Source: JACVRW01 sp963811055 (lineage in GTDB: Bacteria; Actinomycetota; Thermoleophilia; Solirubrobacterales; Thermoleophilaceae). From it: a stretch of DNA of 64,000 bases. Under the pieces are notes generated by a model. It was given only the letters and a program-made list of their open reading frames with translations, searched no databases and was not told the DNA's origin. Below, in pieces: positions 1 through 7,637 of the stretch. The position numbers and the translations under genes were made by a program. Numbering within the stretch: position 1 is the stretch's first letter; each line of letters starts with the position of its first letter. Location: positions 558,001 to 622,000 of the forward strand of contig CAWEPQ010000019.1 of assembly GCA_963811055.1 (NCBI GenBank). The letters are read 5' to 3'.

Positions 1-3
1 TCC

Positions 4-420
4 GTGCCCGCGGATAGCCGGATCCGCCACCACGAGCTCTGCTTCGGCTGCGGCCAGGCCAACCTGTTCGGCCTCCAGCTCGAGGTGGAGCCCGACGGCC
101 GCGGCGGGGTGAGCGGGCGCTTCTTCGTGAAGCAGGACCACCAGGGCCCGCCCGGCTACGCGCACGGCGGCGTGCTCACCGCGGCGCTGGACGAGGCCAT
201 GGCGCTGCTGGTGCATCACGAGCGCCGGCACGCGCTCACGGTGCGCCTCGAGGTCGGCCTGCTGGCGCCCGCGCCCGTCGGAGCGTTCGTGGACGTGCAT
301 GCCTGGCTCGAGTCGGAGGAGGGCAGGCGCCTCGGGTTGGCCGCCACCGCCTCGGTGGAGGGCAGCGAGGTGGCCCGCGCCAGCGGCACCTTCGTGCGGG
401 TCGGCGACCTGCCTCGCTAG
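4..420 (+). CDS. PaaI-like hotdog-fold thioesterase
   Basis: A 138-residue protein of normal length for single-hotdog acyl-CoA thioesterases of the PaaI/4HBT family, which hydrolyse cytoplasmic acyl-CoA or aryl-CoA thioesters. The visible signature is the stretch around residues 50-66 (GYAHGGVLTAALDEAMALL), which holds the HGG turn and the acidic residue at the start of the long helix. The N-terminal CFGCG is common in this subfamily and may bind metal. The start is GTG at position 4; anything upstream is outside the window, so a longer N-terminus cannot be excluded. The substrate is not predictable. Confidence 0.85.
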   Translation: MPADSRIRHHELCFGCGQANLFGLQLEVEPDGRGGVSGRFFVKQDHQGPPGYAHGGVLTAALDEAMALLVHHERRHALTVRLEVGLLAPAPVGAFVDVHAWLESEEGRRLGLAATASVEGSEVARASGTFVRVGDLPR

Positions 421-425
421 TGGGG

Positions 426-431
426 GATACT
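426..431 (+). promoter_or_regulatory. -10 element GATACT of a leaderless promoter
   Basis: GATACT lies 9 nt before the ATG at 441, so transcription should start at or within a few bases of the start codon. The same block with the same spacing precedes the SnoaL genes at 29152 and 30479. Confidence 0.6.
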
Positions 432-440
432 CGCCCGGCG

Positions 441-1028
441 ATGTCGCAGGCGAGTGCCGAGGTCGTGCGCCAACCGCTCCGGCGCAGCGGGCGGTCCGGT
501 CGCACGCTCGATCAGCGGCTCGCACTGCGCTTTCCGGGGCTCTCCGCCGCCAACGCCCGGATGATCGACAGGTTGCCGCCCGGCTCGCGAGTGCGCATGG
601 CGGCCGTCGCGCGCCTCGCCCGACTCGCCCTCGAAGCGTTCAACCGCCGCGATCTGGACGCGGCAATGGCGGGCGCCCACCCGGAGTTCGAGTACCACCC
701 GAACCGTGACTGGGTCGATGCGGGGCTCGTGGAGGCCACCTACCGCGGTCGAGAGGGCTATCGACGATATGTCGCCACCGTGGACGAGGTCTGGGGCGGA
801 GAGAACTACCTGACCCCGGACGAGGTGGTGGACCTCGGCGATCGCCTGGTGATGCTCGCCACCGGCAACATGCGCGCTCAGGCGAGCGGTGTGCAGCTCA
901 CCGAGGCGTTCGCCCTCGTGGTGACCCTGAAGAACGGGCGGGCGATCCGCCTCCAGGAGTACTACGACCACGGCAAGGCGCTCGAGTCCGTGGGCCTTTG
1001 GGCGGAATCGAGACCAACCTTAAGCTGA
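441..1028 (+). CDS. SnoaL-like (NTF2 fold) protein with extended N-terminus
   Basis: A 195-residue protein whose C-terminal 130 residues form a SnoaL-like/NTF2 alpha+beta barrel (NRRDLDAAMAGAHPEFEYHP, later FALVVTLKNGRAIRLQEYYD). Such proteins are small polyketide-cyclase-like or isomerase-like enzymes, usually of unknown substrate. About 55 extra N-terminal residues resemble the N-terminus of the paralog at 30896 (RLALRFPGL here, RLTVRFPRT there). I chose ATG 441 (MSQAS) over the upstream start at 420 because paralogs begin MSQEN/MSHEN and a GATACT element lies 9 nt before it. The last codons run into an AT-rich palindrome. Confidence 0.75.
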   Translation: MSQASAEVVRQPLRRSGRSGRTLDQRLALRFPGLSAANARMIDRLPPGSRVRMAAVARLARLALEAFNRRDLDAAMAGAHPEFEYHPNRDWVDAGLVEATYRGREGYRRYVATVDEVWGGENYLTPDEVVDLGDRLVMLATGNMRAQASGVQLTEAFALVVTLKNGRAIRLQEYYDHGKALESVGLWAESRPTLS

Positions 1029-1488
1029 ATAATTCAGCATAAGTCGGGTCTCGTCGCGATTCGGGGACGCCAGCCCCCTAGGGCGCCCGCTCCAGCACCG
1101 CTCGCGCTCCGGGCCCTCGGCTTCGCGGGCCACGTAGTCACCGGACCGCCCGCGCGGCGCCAGGAAGGACACCCCGCGGGTTCGCGCGCACGTTGTGGAG
1201 CCAGGCCGGGTGCTTGGGGGAGCCCGCCTTCGAGGCGATCAGGACGATGCGGTCCTCGTCGACGACGTACAGGAGCGGGATCGGCCGCGGCTCGCCGCTC
1301 TTCGCCCCGATGGTCTCGAGCAGTCCCACCTGCTGGCCGATCGTGCTGATCCGGCCGCGCGAAAGAGGCAGCAGAACGCGGTCCACGGGCATCGCCACAT
1401 TGAGGAAGTACCACCCTCCGGCCTTGGACCGCGCGAAGTTCTCGAGCGGGCGCTCGTACCACCGGAGATGCCGCCGGCGCTCAGCCAC
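1020..1488 (-). pseudogene. F420-dependent nitroreductase family protein, frameshifted and truncated
   Basis: From GTG 1488 the frame reads as a deazaflavin (F420)-dependent nitroreductase-family protein: WYERPLENFARS, PVDRVLLPLSRGR, LLETIGAKSGEPR, then SKAGSPKHPAWLHNVRANP, all in family order. After NPR the frame leaves the family and stops at 1138. Dropping one base in the run of four C (plus strand) at 1172-1175 restores VSFLAPRGRSGDYVAREAEG. Even then the expected C-terminal third (GYAAYQ-type helix and IP-V-L end) is absent and the frame runs to a stop at 1020. So there is a frameshift plus 3' loss. A sequencing error could explain the shift but not the truncation. A TAGGCT -10 lies 8 nt before the start. 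Confidence 0.7.
1024..1038. repeat. AT-rich 7-1-7 palindrome between convergent genes
   Basis: GCTGAAT-A-ATTCAGC is a perfect inverted repeat overlapping the 3' ends of the SnoaL gene and of the nitroreductase remnant. It is strikingly AT-rich for this DNA and lacks a GC stem with T-tail, so it looks more like a protein-binding site or a junction scar than a terminator. Confidence 0.45.
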
Positions 1489-1496
1489 GGATGCGC

Positions 1497-1502
1497 AGCC
1501 TA
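1497..1502 (-). promoter_or_regulatory. -10 element TAGGCT of the nitroreductase remnant
   Basis: On the minus strand TAGGCT is 8 nt before GTG 1488, so the remnant keeps its leaderless-type promoter. On the plus strand TAACAAT at 1513-1519 is 10 nt before the aconitase ATG, making this a compact divergent promoter region. Confidence 0.5.
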
Positions 1503-1529
1503 TTGCCACGGGTAACAATCCATGTAGCG

Positions 1530-3491
1530 ATGGCAGAGAACCTCACACGCCAGATCCTTGCCGACCACCTGGTGGAGGGCGATCTGCGCCCCGGCGCGCC
1601 GATAGCGCTGCGCGTGGACCAGACGCTTCTCCAGGACGCCACCGGCACCATGGCGCTGATGCAGTTCGAGCAGCTGGACGTGCCGCGCGTCAAGGTCGAG
1701 CGCGCCGTGCAGTACGTGGATCACAACGTGATCCAGCTCGACTACAAGAACCCGGACGACCACCGGATGCTCCAGGCGCTCTGCCGCCGCTTCGGGATTC
1801 ACTTCTCGCGCCCCGGCAACGGCATCTGCCACTACGTGCACATCGAGCGCTTCGCCCGCCCCGGCGGCATCCTCGTGGGGGCCGATTCGCACACCACCAC
1901 GAGCGGGGCGCTCGGGATGATCGCGATCGGCGCCGGCGGGCTCGACGTGGCGGTGGCCATGGGCGGCCACCCCTACGAGATCGCCTGTCCTGAGGTGGTG
2001 GAGGTGCACCTGGAGGGCACGCTCCAGCGGCCGTGGGTGCAGGCCAAGGACGTGATCCTCGAGCTGCTGCGGCGGCTGACCGTGCGCGGCGGCCTGAACA
2101 AGGTCTTCGAGTTCACCGGCCCGGGCACCGCCGATCTGAGCGTGCCCGAGCGCGGCACGATCGCCAACATGATCGCCGAGCTCGGCGCCACCGCCGCCGT
2201 GTTCCCGCCGGATGAGAACACGCGCGTGTGGCTCCAGCGCCAGGAGCGCGAGCAGGACTTCGAGGAGCTGGCCCCGGAGGACGGCTGCGCGTACGACGAG
2301 CGCGTGGAGATCGAGCTGGATGACCTCGGGCCGCTGGTGGCCAAGCCGCACAACCCCGACAACGTGGTGCCGGTGGAGGAGGTGGCGGGCACGCCTGTGG
2401 AGCAGGTGTGCATCGGCTCTTCGGTCAACTCGGCGTATCTGGACCTCGCGCTGCCGGCCGCCGTGCTGGCGGCCGAGGAGGGCCGGACCGTGCACGAGCG
2501 CTGCACGGCCACCGCCACTCCCGGCTCGCGACAGATCCTCGTGGCCATCGCCGAGTCGGGCGTGTACCGGCAGCTGGTGGAGGGCGGTGTGCGGATGCTC
2601 GAGCCGGTGTGCGGACCGTGCGTGGGCATGGGCCAGGCCCCGCCGTCCGACGCCAACTCGCTGCGCACCTTCAACCGCAACTTCCCGGGCCGCAGCGGCA
2701 CGCCCGACGACTCGGTGTTCCTCTGCTCGCCCGCCGTGGCTGCCGTGTCGATGCTGCACGGCGAGATCCGGGACCCGCGCGAGTACGGCGACCCGCCAGA
2801 GCTGCTCGAGATGCCGACGCTCAGGCCCTACGTGGAGGACGTGCACATCTTCGCCCCGGCGCCGGAGGAGGAGGCCGAGAGCATCGAGATCCCGCGCGGC
2901 CCGAACATCAAGACGCCGCCCGAGCATTCGCCGCTGGAGGACGAGGTGAGCGCGCGGATCGCAACCGTCCAGCCCGACAACATCTCCACCGGGGACCTCG
3001 CGCCCGACGGCGTGATCGTCATGTCGTACCGGTCGAACATCCCCGCGATCGCCGAGTTCACGTTCGAGCACCGCGACCCGGAGTTCCGCGGCCGCATGAA
3101 GGAGTGGGGGAGCGGCTTCATCGTGGGCGGCCACAACTACGGCCAGGGCTCGTCGCGCGAGCACGCGGCTCTCGCGCCTCTCCAGCTCGGCGTGCGCGCG
3201 GTGTTCGCCAAGTCCTTCGCCCGGATCCACCGCCGCAACCTCGTGGCACAGGGGATCCTCGCGCTCACGTTCGTGGACGAGGACGACTACGAGCTCGCCA
3301 AGGTCGGGGACACCTGGACCCTGCCGAACGTCAAGCGGGAGCTTCAGGAGGGGGCCGAGCGGATAGCGGTGCGGATCGAGGAGTTGGACCGCGAGCTCGA
3401 GCTGGGGCACGACCTGGCGCCCAAGGAGCGCGAGATCCTGGTGAGCGGCGGGCTGCTCAGCTACCTGAGGGGAGAGGAGGCGGTTGCCTGA
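1530..3491 (+). CDS. acn: Aconitate hydratase
   Basis: A 653-residue aconitase, a size typical of the mitochondrial-like/bacterial AcnA-related form. It isomerises citrate and isocitrate in the TCA cycle through cis-aconitate. The 4Fe-4S ligands are recognisable as Cys294 (CIGSS) and Cys361/Cys364 (CGPCVGMG). Other family signatures are GADSHTTTSGALG near residue 112 and the swivel-domain motif QGSSREHAAL near residue 540, including the substrate-binding SSRE. I chose ATG 1530 (MAENLT) over upstream starts because family proteins begin here; TAACAAT 10 nt upstream may be the -10. The 3' end overlaps the next gene by 8 nt. Confidence 0.95.
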   Translation: MAENLTRQILADHLVEGDLRPGAPIALRVDQTLLQDATGTMALMQFEQLDVPRVKVERAVQYVDHNVIQLDYKNPDDHRMLQALCRRFGIHFSRPGNGICHYVHIERFARPGGILVGADSHTTTSGALGMIAIGAGGLDVAVAMGGHPYEIACPEVVEVHLEGTLQRPWVQAKDVILELLRRLTVRGGLNKVFEFTGPGTADLSVPERGTIANMIAELGATAAVFPPDENTRVWLQRQEREQDFEELAPEDGCAYDERVEIELDDLGPLVAKPHNPDNVVPVEEVAGTPVEQVCIGSSVNSAYLDLALPAAVLAAEEGRTVHERCTATATPGSRQILVAIAESGVYRQLVEGGVRMLEPVCGPCVGMGQAPPSDANSLRTFNRNFPGRSGTPDDSVFLCSPAVAAVSMLHGEIRDPREYGDPPELLEMPTLRPYVEDVHIFAPAPEEEAESIEIPRGPNIKTPPEHSPLEDEVSARIATVQPDNISTGDLAPDGVIVMSYRSNIPAIAEFTFEHRDPEFRGRMKEWGSGFIVGGHNYGQGSSREHAALAPLQLGVRAVFAKSFARIHRRNLVAQGILALTFVDEDDYELAKVGDTWTLPNVKRELQEGAERIAVRIEELDRELELGHDLAPKEREILVSGGLLSYLRGEEAVA

Positions 3492-4689
3492 CACCGGCTT
3501 GAACCCGCATCTGGTGCGTGAGCGCTTTCCCGCACTCGCCGGCTCGGAGGTCTTCTTCGACGGCCCGGGCGGCTCTCAGACGCCGGCCGAGGTGATCGAG
3601 GCGATGGTCGTCTACATGCGCGGCTCGAACGCCAACCTCGGCGGCGCATTCCGGACGTCAGCTGAGTCCGACGTCGTAATCGAGCGAGCCCGGGCGGCGG
3701 CGGCCGACTTCACCGGCAGCCAGCCGGAGGAGATCGCCTTCGGCGCGAACATGACCACGCTGAACTTCCTGCTCGCCCACGCCGTGGCCCGCACGCTCGA
3801 GCCGGGCGACGAGATCGTGGTCACGGATCTGGACCACGACGCCAACGTGGCGCCCTGGCTGCTCGTGGCGGGCGATCACGACCTGGTGGTCCGCGAGGCC
3901 CCGATCCGGGCGGCTGACGGCACCCTCGACCACGACGCGCTCGAGGCGCTGCTGGGGGAGCGCACCCGCGTGGTGGCGTTCACGCTCGCCTCGAACGCGC
4001 TCGGCTCGGTAACCGACGCCGCGCGGATCGCCGCCGCGGCCGGGCGGGTGGGGGCGCTCGCGTGGGCCGACGCGGTCCACCTGGCTCCCCATCACCGTTT
4101 GCGCCGCGCCGAGCTCGGGATCGACGTGCTGCTCTGCTCGCCGTACAAGTTCTTCGGACCCCACCTCGGCGTGGCGGCAATCGACCGGCAGCTGGCCGAG
4201 ACGCTTCCGGCCGATCGCGTCCGGCCCGCCGAGGAATGGCCGCCCGGGCACAGGTTCGAGACCGGAACGCAGTCGCACGAGGCCATCGCGGGCGCCACGG
4301 CCGCGATCGAGTACCTGCGCTCCTTGGGCGACGGCGACCTCGACACGGCGTTCGAGCGGATACGCGCCCACGAGGAGGCGCTGTCGCGCCGCTTCCTGGA
4401 GGCGGCCCCCTTCATCCCCGGCCTCGACCTCTACGGGATCGCCGATCCGGGCAGGGTGGGGGAGCGAACGCCGACCTTCTGCTTCAACCTCGGTGACTGG
4501 GAGCCGCGTGAGCTCGCGGCCGAGCTGGCCGCGCGCGACATCTACGTGTGGGACGGCGACTACTACGCGCTCGCGCCGATGCGCGCGCTGGGGCTGTCGG
4601 ACCGGGGCGCAGTGCGCGCCGGCTTCCTGCACTACACGACGGAGGACGAGGTGGACCGGCTGCTCAGCGCGCTGGCCGAGCTCGCCTAG
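3484..4689 (+). CDS. Cysteine desulfurase-like class V aminotransferase
   Basis: A 401-residue PLP enzyme of the aminotransferase class V/NifS superfamily. The PLP lysine is Lys222 in CSPYKFFGPHLG, and the cofactor-binding Asp/His pair is in ADAVHLAPHH. It fits the cysteine-desulfurase-like subfamily more than IscS/SufS, because no active-site Cys loop near the C-terminus is visible; the true substrate may not be cysteine. The start is TTG 3484 with a strong AGGAGG 6-10 nt upstream, overlapping the aconitase end by 8 nt, so the two are probably co-transcribed and translationally coupled. Functional coupling to aconitase cluster assembly would be speculation. Confidence 0.85.
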   Translation: MPDTGLNPHLVRERFPALAGSEVFFDGPGGSQTPAEVIEAMVVYMRGSNANLGGAFRTSAESDVVIERARAAAADFTGSQPEEIAFGANMTTLNFLLAHAVARTLEPGDEIVVTDLDHDANVAPWLLVAGDHDLVVREAPIRAADGTLDHDALEALLGERTRVVAFTLASNALGSVTDAARIAAAAGRVGALAWADAVHLAPHHRLRRAELGIDVLLCSPYKFFGPHLGVAAIDRQLAETLPADRVRPAEEWPPGHRFETGTQSHEAIAGATAAIEYLRSLGDGDLDTAFERIRAHEEALSRRFLEAAPFIPGLDLYGIADPGRVGERTPTFCFNLGDWEPRELAAELAARDIYVWDGDYYALAPMRALGLSDRGAVRAGFLHYTTEDEVDRLLSALAELA

Positions 4690-5338
4690 CCGCCGCCACG
4701 CAGCGGGAGCGCTTCTTGAAGCCGAACTTCCGCTTGTACGCATTGCCCTTGCAGGCCGAGGCCCTGACCGGCACGCACTTGCGCTTGTGGCCCCGCCCGA
4801 CCTTGCGCCCACCGGCCTGCTTGCAGGAGGCGGCGTAGGTGGGCGGCGGTGTGCTGTCGACCACCACAACGTCGCCCGGTATGAACTTCTGCGAGAAGTC
4901 GCCCCACTTGATCGGTGAGCAGTCGCCGGGCGCCCGCTTGACCGGGGACGACTTGATGGTGTCGGGCTTCCCGGAGCGGGCGTTGTCGGTGATCTCCACC
5001 CTGGTGACACCGAACGACACCATCTCCGGCAGCGTCAGTTCCGGCACGGGCTTGTAGTTGAAGACCGCGACGTTGTCCCGGACGGCAAGGCAGGTGACCG
5101 GCCCCCCGGTGTACATCGGCTTGCCCGGCTCGTTGGGGTCCAGGCCGCCCGACGAGTAGAGCAGCGCGTTCCACTTCATCGTGACCTGCCCCGACGGGTG
5201 CTCGCCGGTGGGGCCGCTGGTCACGTCGATCTTGACGTCCCCGAACATGCCGGCCGTGCCGCTCCCCGTGACCGAGTCGGCGAGAGCCGAGGGCGCGCTC
5301 AGGAGGAGGACGACCACCGCGATCACGAAGACCCTCAC
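4664..5338 (-). CDS. Secreted protein with basic Cys-containing C-terminus, function unknown
   Basis: A 224-residue protein with a clear Sec signal peptide (MRVFVIAVVVLLLSAPSALA, cleavage after ALA near residue 20). The middle part has no motif I recognise. The last 60 residues are rich in Lys, Arg and paired Cys (KRKCVPVR, KKRSRC), as in many actinobacterial exported proteins that end in a charged Cys-stabilised tail. GTG 5338 is supported by TAGGCT exactly 6 nt upstream. It converges on, and overlaps by 26 nt, the cysteine-desulfurase-like gene. I do not assign a function. Confidence 0.7.
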   Translation of the reverse strand: MRVFVIAVVVLLLSAPSALADSVTGSGTAGMFGDVKIDVTSGPTGEHPSGQVTMKWNALLYSSGGLDPNEPGKPMYTGGPVTCLAVRDNVAVFNYKPVPELTLPEMVSFGVTRVEITDNARSGKPDTIKSSPVKRAPGDCSPIKWGDFSQKFIPGDVVVVDSTPPPTYAASCKQAGGRKVGRGHKRKCVPVRASACKGNAYKRKFGFKKRSRCVAAARRARPAR

Positions 5339-5344
5339 GCGCGC

Positions 5345-5350
5345 AGCCTA
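5345..5350 (-). promoter_or_regulatory. -10 element TAGGCT, leaderless
   Basis: TAGGCT on the minus strand ends 6 nt before GTG 5338; this 6-nt spacing recurs at many starts in the window. Confidence 0.6.
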
Positions 5351-5419
5351 CGCTCGCGCCCGTCATTGCGCAACTTCTGTTGAGCACGGATGGGACTAGG
5401 CGCGGCGGCGCTCGCCGGA

Positions 5420-5425
5420 TAGGGT
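5420..5425 (+). promoter_or_regulatory. -10 element TAGGGT, leaderless
   Basis: TAGGGT ends 6 nt before ATG 5432 of the M28 peptidase gene, with no Shine-Dalgarno between. Confidence 0.6.
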
Positions 5426-5431
5426 CGCGCG

Positions 5432-6568
5432 ATGCATACCCGCCCCCTCCGAGCGCTCGTCGCCATCGCCGCGTGCGCCCTCCTCGCCGGCTGCGCGGCC
5501 GTCGACGTCCGCCGGTTGGCGGGCGACGACACGGCCGGGCGGAACAACAACACCGCCGGGTCCACCACGGCCCGCCAGTACCTCCTGGATCAGATCCAGC
5601 CGATCACCAACCCTGTGGGGGGCTCGTACACGCACGCCATCAACCTGGGCACGAACGTGCTCGGCGTGGTCCCCGGCACCGAACTGCCGGGCAAGTACGT
5701 GATCGTGGGCGCGCACTACGACCATGTGGGCAGCTCGTGCACCTCGAAGGAGGCCGGCGACACGATCTGCAACGGCGCCACGGACAACGCCGCGGGCGTT
5801 GCGGCCGCCCTGGCGATTGCGCGCGACATCGCGCGCAATCCCACGCGCCGATCGGTGATCATCGCGTTCTGGGATCGCGAGGAGGACGGCCTGCTCGGCT
5901 CGCAGGCATACACGCAGAACCCGCTCGTGCCGCTCGCCGACACGGTGGGCTACGTGAACTTCGACATCCAGGGCTCCAACCTGCTGCCGGCGCTGCGCAA
6001 CACCACGTTCTCCGTCGGCGCCGAGTCGGGCGGCACCCGCTTCCAGGACATCGTGCAGGCCGCGGCCGCGCCGCAGAGCCTCGACACCCATCTGTTCAGC
6101 GCGATCTTTGGGCAGGGGCGTAGCGACTACGCGAACTTCCTGAACGTCGACGTGCCGAGCGTCTTCTTCACGGACTCGACCGGTCCCTGCTACCACACGA
6201 ACCAGGACGAGCCCGGGGTCGTGGACTACGGCAAGCTCGACCAGCAGATCGCCACGGCGCTGGCCACCACGCGGGAGCTGGGTAACACCGGGAACCCGCC
6301 GGCATGGACCGAGAACGCCGCGGTCGTCTACCAGGACGTGGTCACCTTCGCCGGAGTTGTGGATCTGGCGGTCACGAACCTGGACCGCTTCTCGGCGCAG
6401 GACCAGCAGACCATCACGAACATCCAGACCAGGGTGGACGCGATCCGCGACGACGGTCCTGACGAGTTCGAGAGCAACGACGTGACCACGCTGATCGGCG
6501 ACGCCGTGACGGCTGTGAACCTCCTCACGCGCGGAACGTGCGAGGGCTTCATCGCCGCTCCGGAGTAG
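5432..6568 (+). CDS. M28-family zinc peptidase, lipoprotein
   Basis: A 378-residue exported peptidase. The N-terminus is a lipoprotein signal (CALLAGC, lipobox LAGC with Cys near residue 21), so it should be anchored on the outer face of the membrane. The M28 two-zinc site is visible in order: HYDHVG (about residue 95), TDNAAGVAAA, REEDGLLGS (catalytic and ligand Glu), DIQGS and CYHTNQD. It probably acts as an aminopeptidase on extracellular peptides. The start is fixed by TAGGGT 6 nt upstream. The last 80 residues are an extra helical tail not needed for the fold. Confidence 0.88.
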   Translation: MHTRPLRALVAIAACALLAGCAAVDVRRLAGDDTAGRNNNTAGSTTARQYLLDQIQPITNPVGGSYTHAINLGTNVLGVVPGTELPGKYVIVGAHYDHVGSSCTSKEAGDTICNGATDNAAGVAAALAIARDIARNPTRRSVIIAFWDREEDGLLGSQAYTQNPLVPLADTVGYVNFDIQGSNLLPALRNTTFSVGAESGGTRFQDIVQAAAAPQSLDTHLFSAIFGQGRSDYANFLNVDVPSVFFTDSTGPCYHTNQDEPGVVDYGKLDQQIATALATTRELGNTGNPPAWTENAAVVYQDVVTFAGVVDLAVTNLDRFSAQDQQTITNIQTRVDAIRDDGPDEFESNDVTTLIGDAVTAVNLLTRGTCEGFIAAPE

Positions 6569-6576
6569 CCGGCGCC

Positions 6577-7041
6577 ATGGCACACCCCAACGACGAGCTG
6601 ATCGAGCGCTTCTACGGGGCCTTCGCCCGCCACGACGGCGACGCAATGGCTGCCTGTTACGCGCCCGACGCCCACTTCTCCGACCCGGTCTTCACGGACC
6701 TTCACGGCGAGGAGCCGGGGGCGATGTGGAGGATGCTCACCGGCCGCGCCGAGGACCTCGAGATCCAGCTGGCCGAGCACGAGGCGGAGGACTCTCGCGG
6801 CAGCGCGCACTGGCTGGCGGACTACACGTTCAGGACCGGCCGCAAGGTGCACAACGACGTCCGCGCCGAGTTCCGCTTCGAGAACGGGCTGATCAAGGAG
6901 CACCGCGACTCGTTCTCGTTCTACGCCTGGGCGCGTCAGGCCCTGGGGCCCACCGGGCTGGCGCTCGGCTGGACGCCGATCGTGCGCTCGAAGGTGCAGG
7001 GCGAGGCCCGCTCGGGGCTCGACGAGTTTCTCGGCCGCTAG
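6577..7041 (+). CDS. SnoaL/NTF2-fold protein
   Basis: A 154-residue SnoaL-like protein: LIERFYGAFARHDGDAMAACYAPDAHFSDPVF at the N-terminus is the usual first helix and strand of the fold, followed by the curved sheet (ADYTFRTGRKVHNDVRAEFRFENGLI). Members act as small isomerases or cyclases, or as binding proteins, and the substrate cannot be read from sequence. It starts 8 nt after the peptidase gene and so may be co-transcribed. It ends with a CTAG shared with the stop of the convergent gene. Confidence 0.8.
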   Translation: MAHPNDELIERFYGAFARHDGDAMAACYAPDAHFSDPVFTDLHGEEPGAMWRMLTGRAEDLEIQLAEHEAEDSRGSAHWLADYTFRTGRKVHNDVRAEFRFENGLIKEHRDSFSFYAWARQALGPTGLALGWTPIVRSKVQGEARSGLDEFLGR

Positions 7042-7574
7042 CGCTCGGTGCGCTCGGCGCGCGACCGGATCGCCCGCAGCCAGCCGCGCCTGATGAGCGC
7101 GCTCCCCGGGTGCACGACCGTCCAGTAGGGCCGGAAGCGCCGCCGCGCGCCGGCGTCGGTGGCGATCACGCGCGTTTCGGTGCTGAGGAGGCAGCCGCCG
7201 TCACCGTTCGGCTCCACCAGGAAGTTGAAGCCGGCCTTGAGGTAGCCCGGCTCGGCGAAGCCCTCGAACTCGTCGGCCCGCACGGCGCGAAGCCCTCCGG
7301 TGGGTTGCCAGAAACGTCCGACGAGTCCGTACACCAGCTCCGTGGCCGACCCACGGAGCGAGATGAAGCCCATCCTCTCCATGCCGTCGAGGATCGGGCC
7401 GTTCACACGGCGGCGTGAGCGCCGGAACAGCGCCGTCGGAAGCGTGCGCAGGCCCATCAGCACCAGCAACACCGGCACCTCGCGCGAGGTGACTGCCCGC
7501 GCCGCCGCGAGCACCTCCGCGGGTGTGGCGGCTACTCGGATCGAGTGGCGTTCACGGAAATCCCACTCCGGCAC
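7038..7574 (-). CDS. DUF2867/SRPBCC-like hypothetical protein
   Basis: A 178-residue protein. The C-terminal half (LKAGFNFLVEPNGDGGCLLSTETRVIATDAGARRRFRPYWTVVHPGSALIRRGWLRAIR) looks like the closing strands and long C-terminal helix of a helix-grip (START/SRPBCC-like) fold seen in many actinobacterial unknowns. The N-terminus includes ERHSIRVAATPAEVLAAA, the usual first strand and helix. GTG 7574 is my choice: CTAGAT lies 6 nt before it and homology-like sequence begins there, although the frame is open far upstream. The family assignment is tentative and the function unknown. Confidence 0.6.
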   Translation of the reverse strand: MPEWDFRERHSIRVAATPAEVLAAARAVTSREVPVLLVLMGLRTLPTALFRRSRRRVNGPILDGMERMGFISLRGSATELVYGLVGRFWQPTGGLRAVRADEFEGFAEPGYLKAGFNFLVEPNGDGGCLLSTETRVIATDAGARRRFRPYWTVVHPGSALIRRGWLRAIRSRAERTER

Positions 7575-7637
7575 GTGTTGATCTAGGACGATGCCAGGGA
7601 TAGTTTCACCCCACCCGACTCGAGGAAGGCCGCCGCC

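Noticed and set aside
1500..3494. Open frame of 664 codons antisense to the aconitase gene
   Set aside because: High GC keeps the opposite frame open; the product is His/Arg/Leu/Val-rich without family motifs, while the plus strand encodes a complete aconitase.
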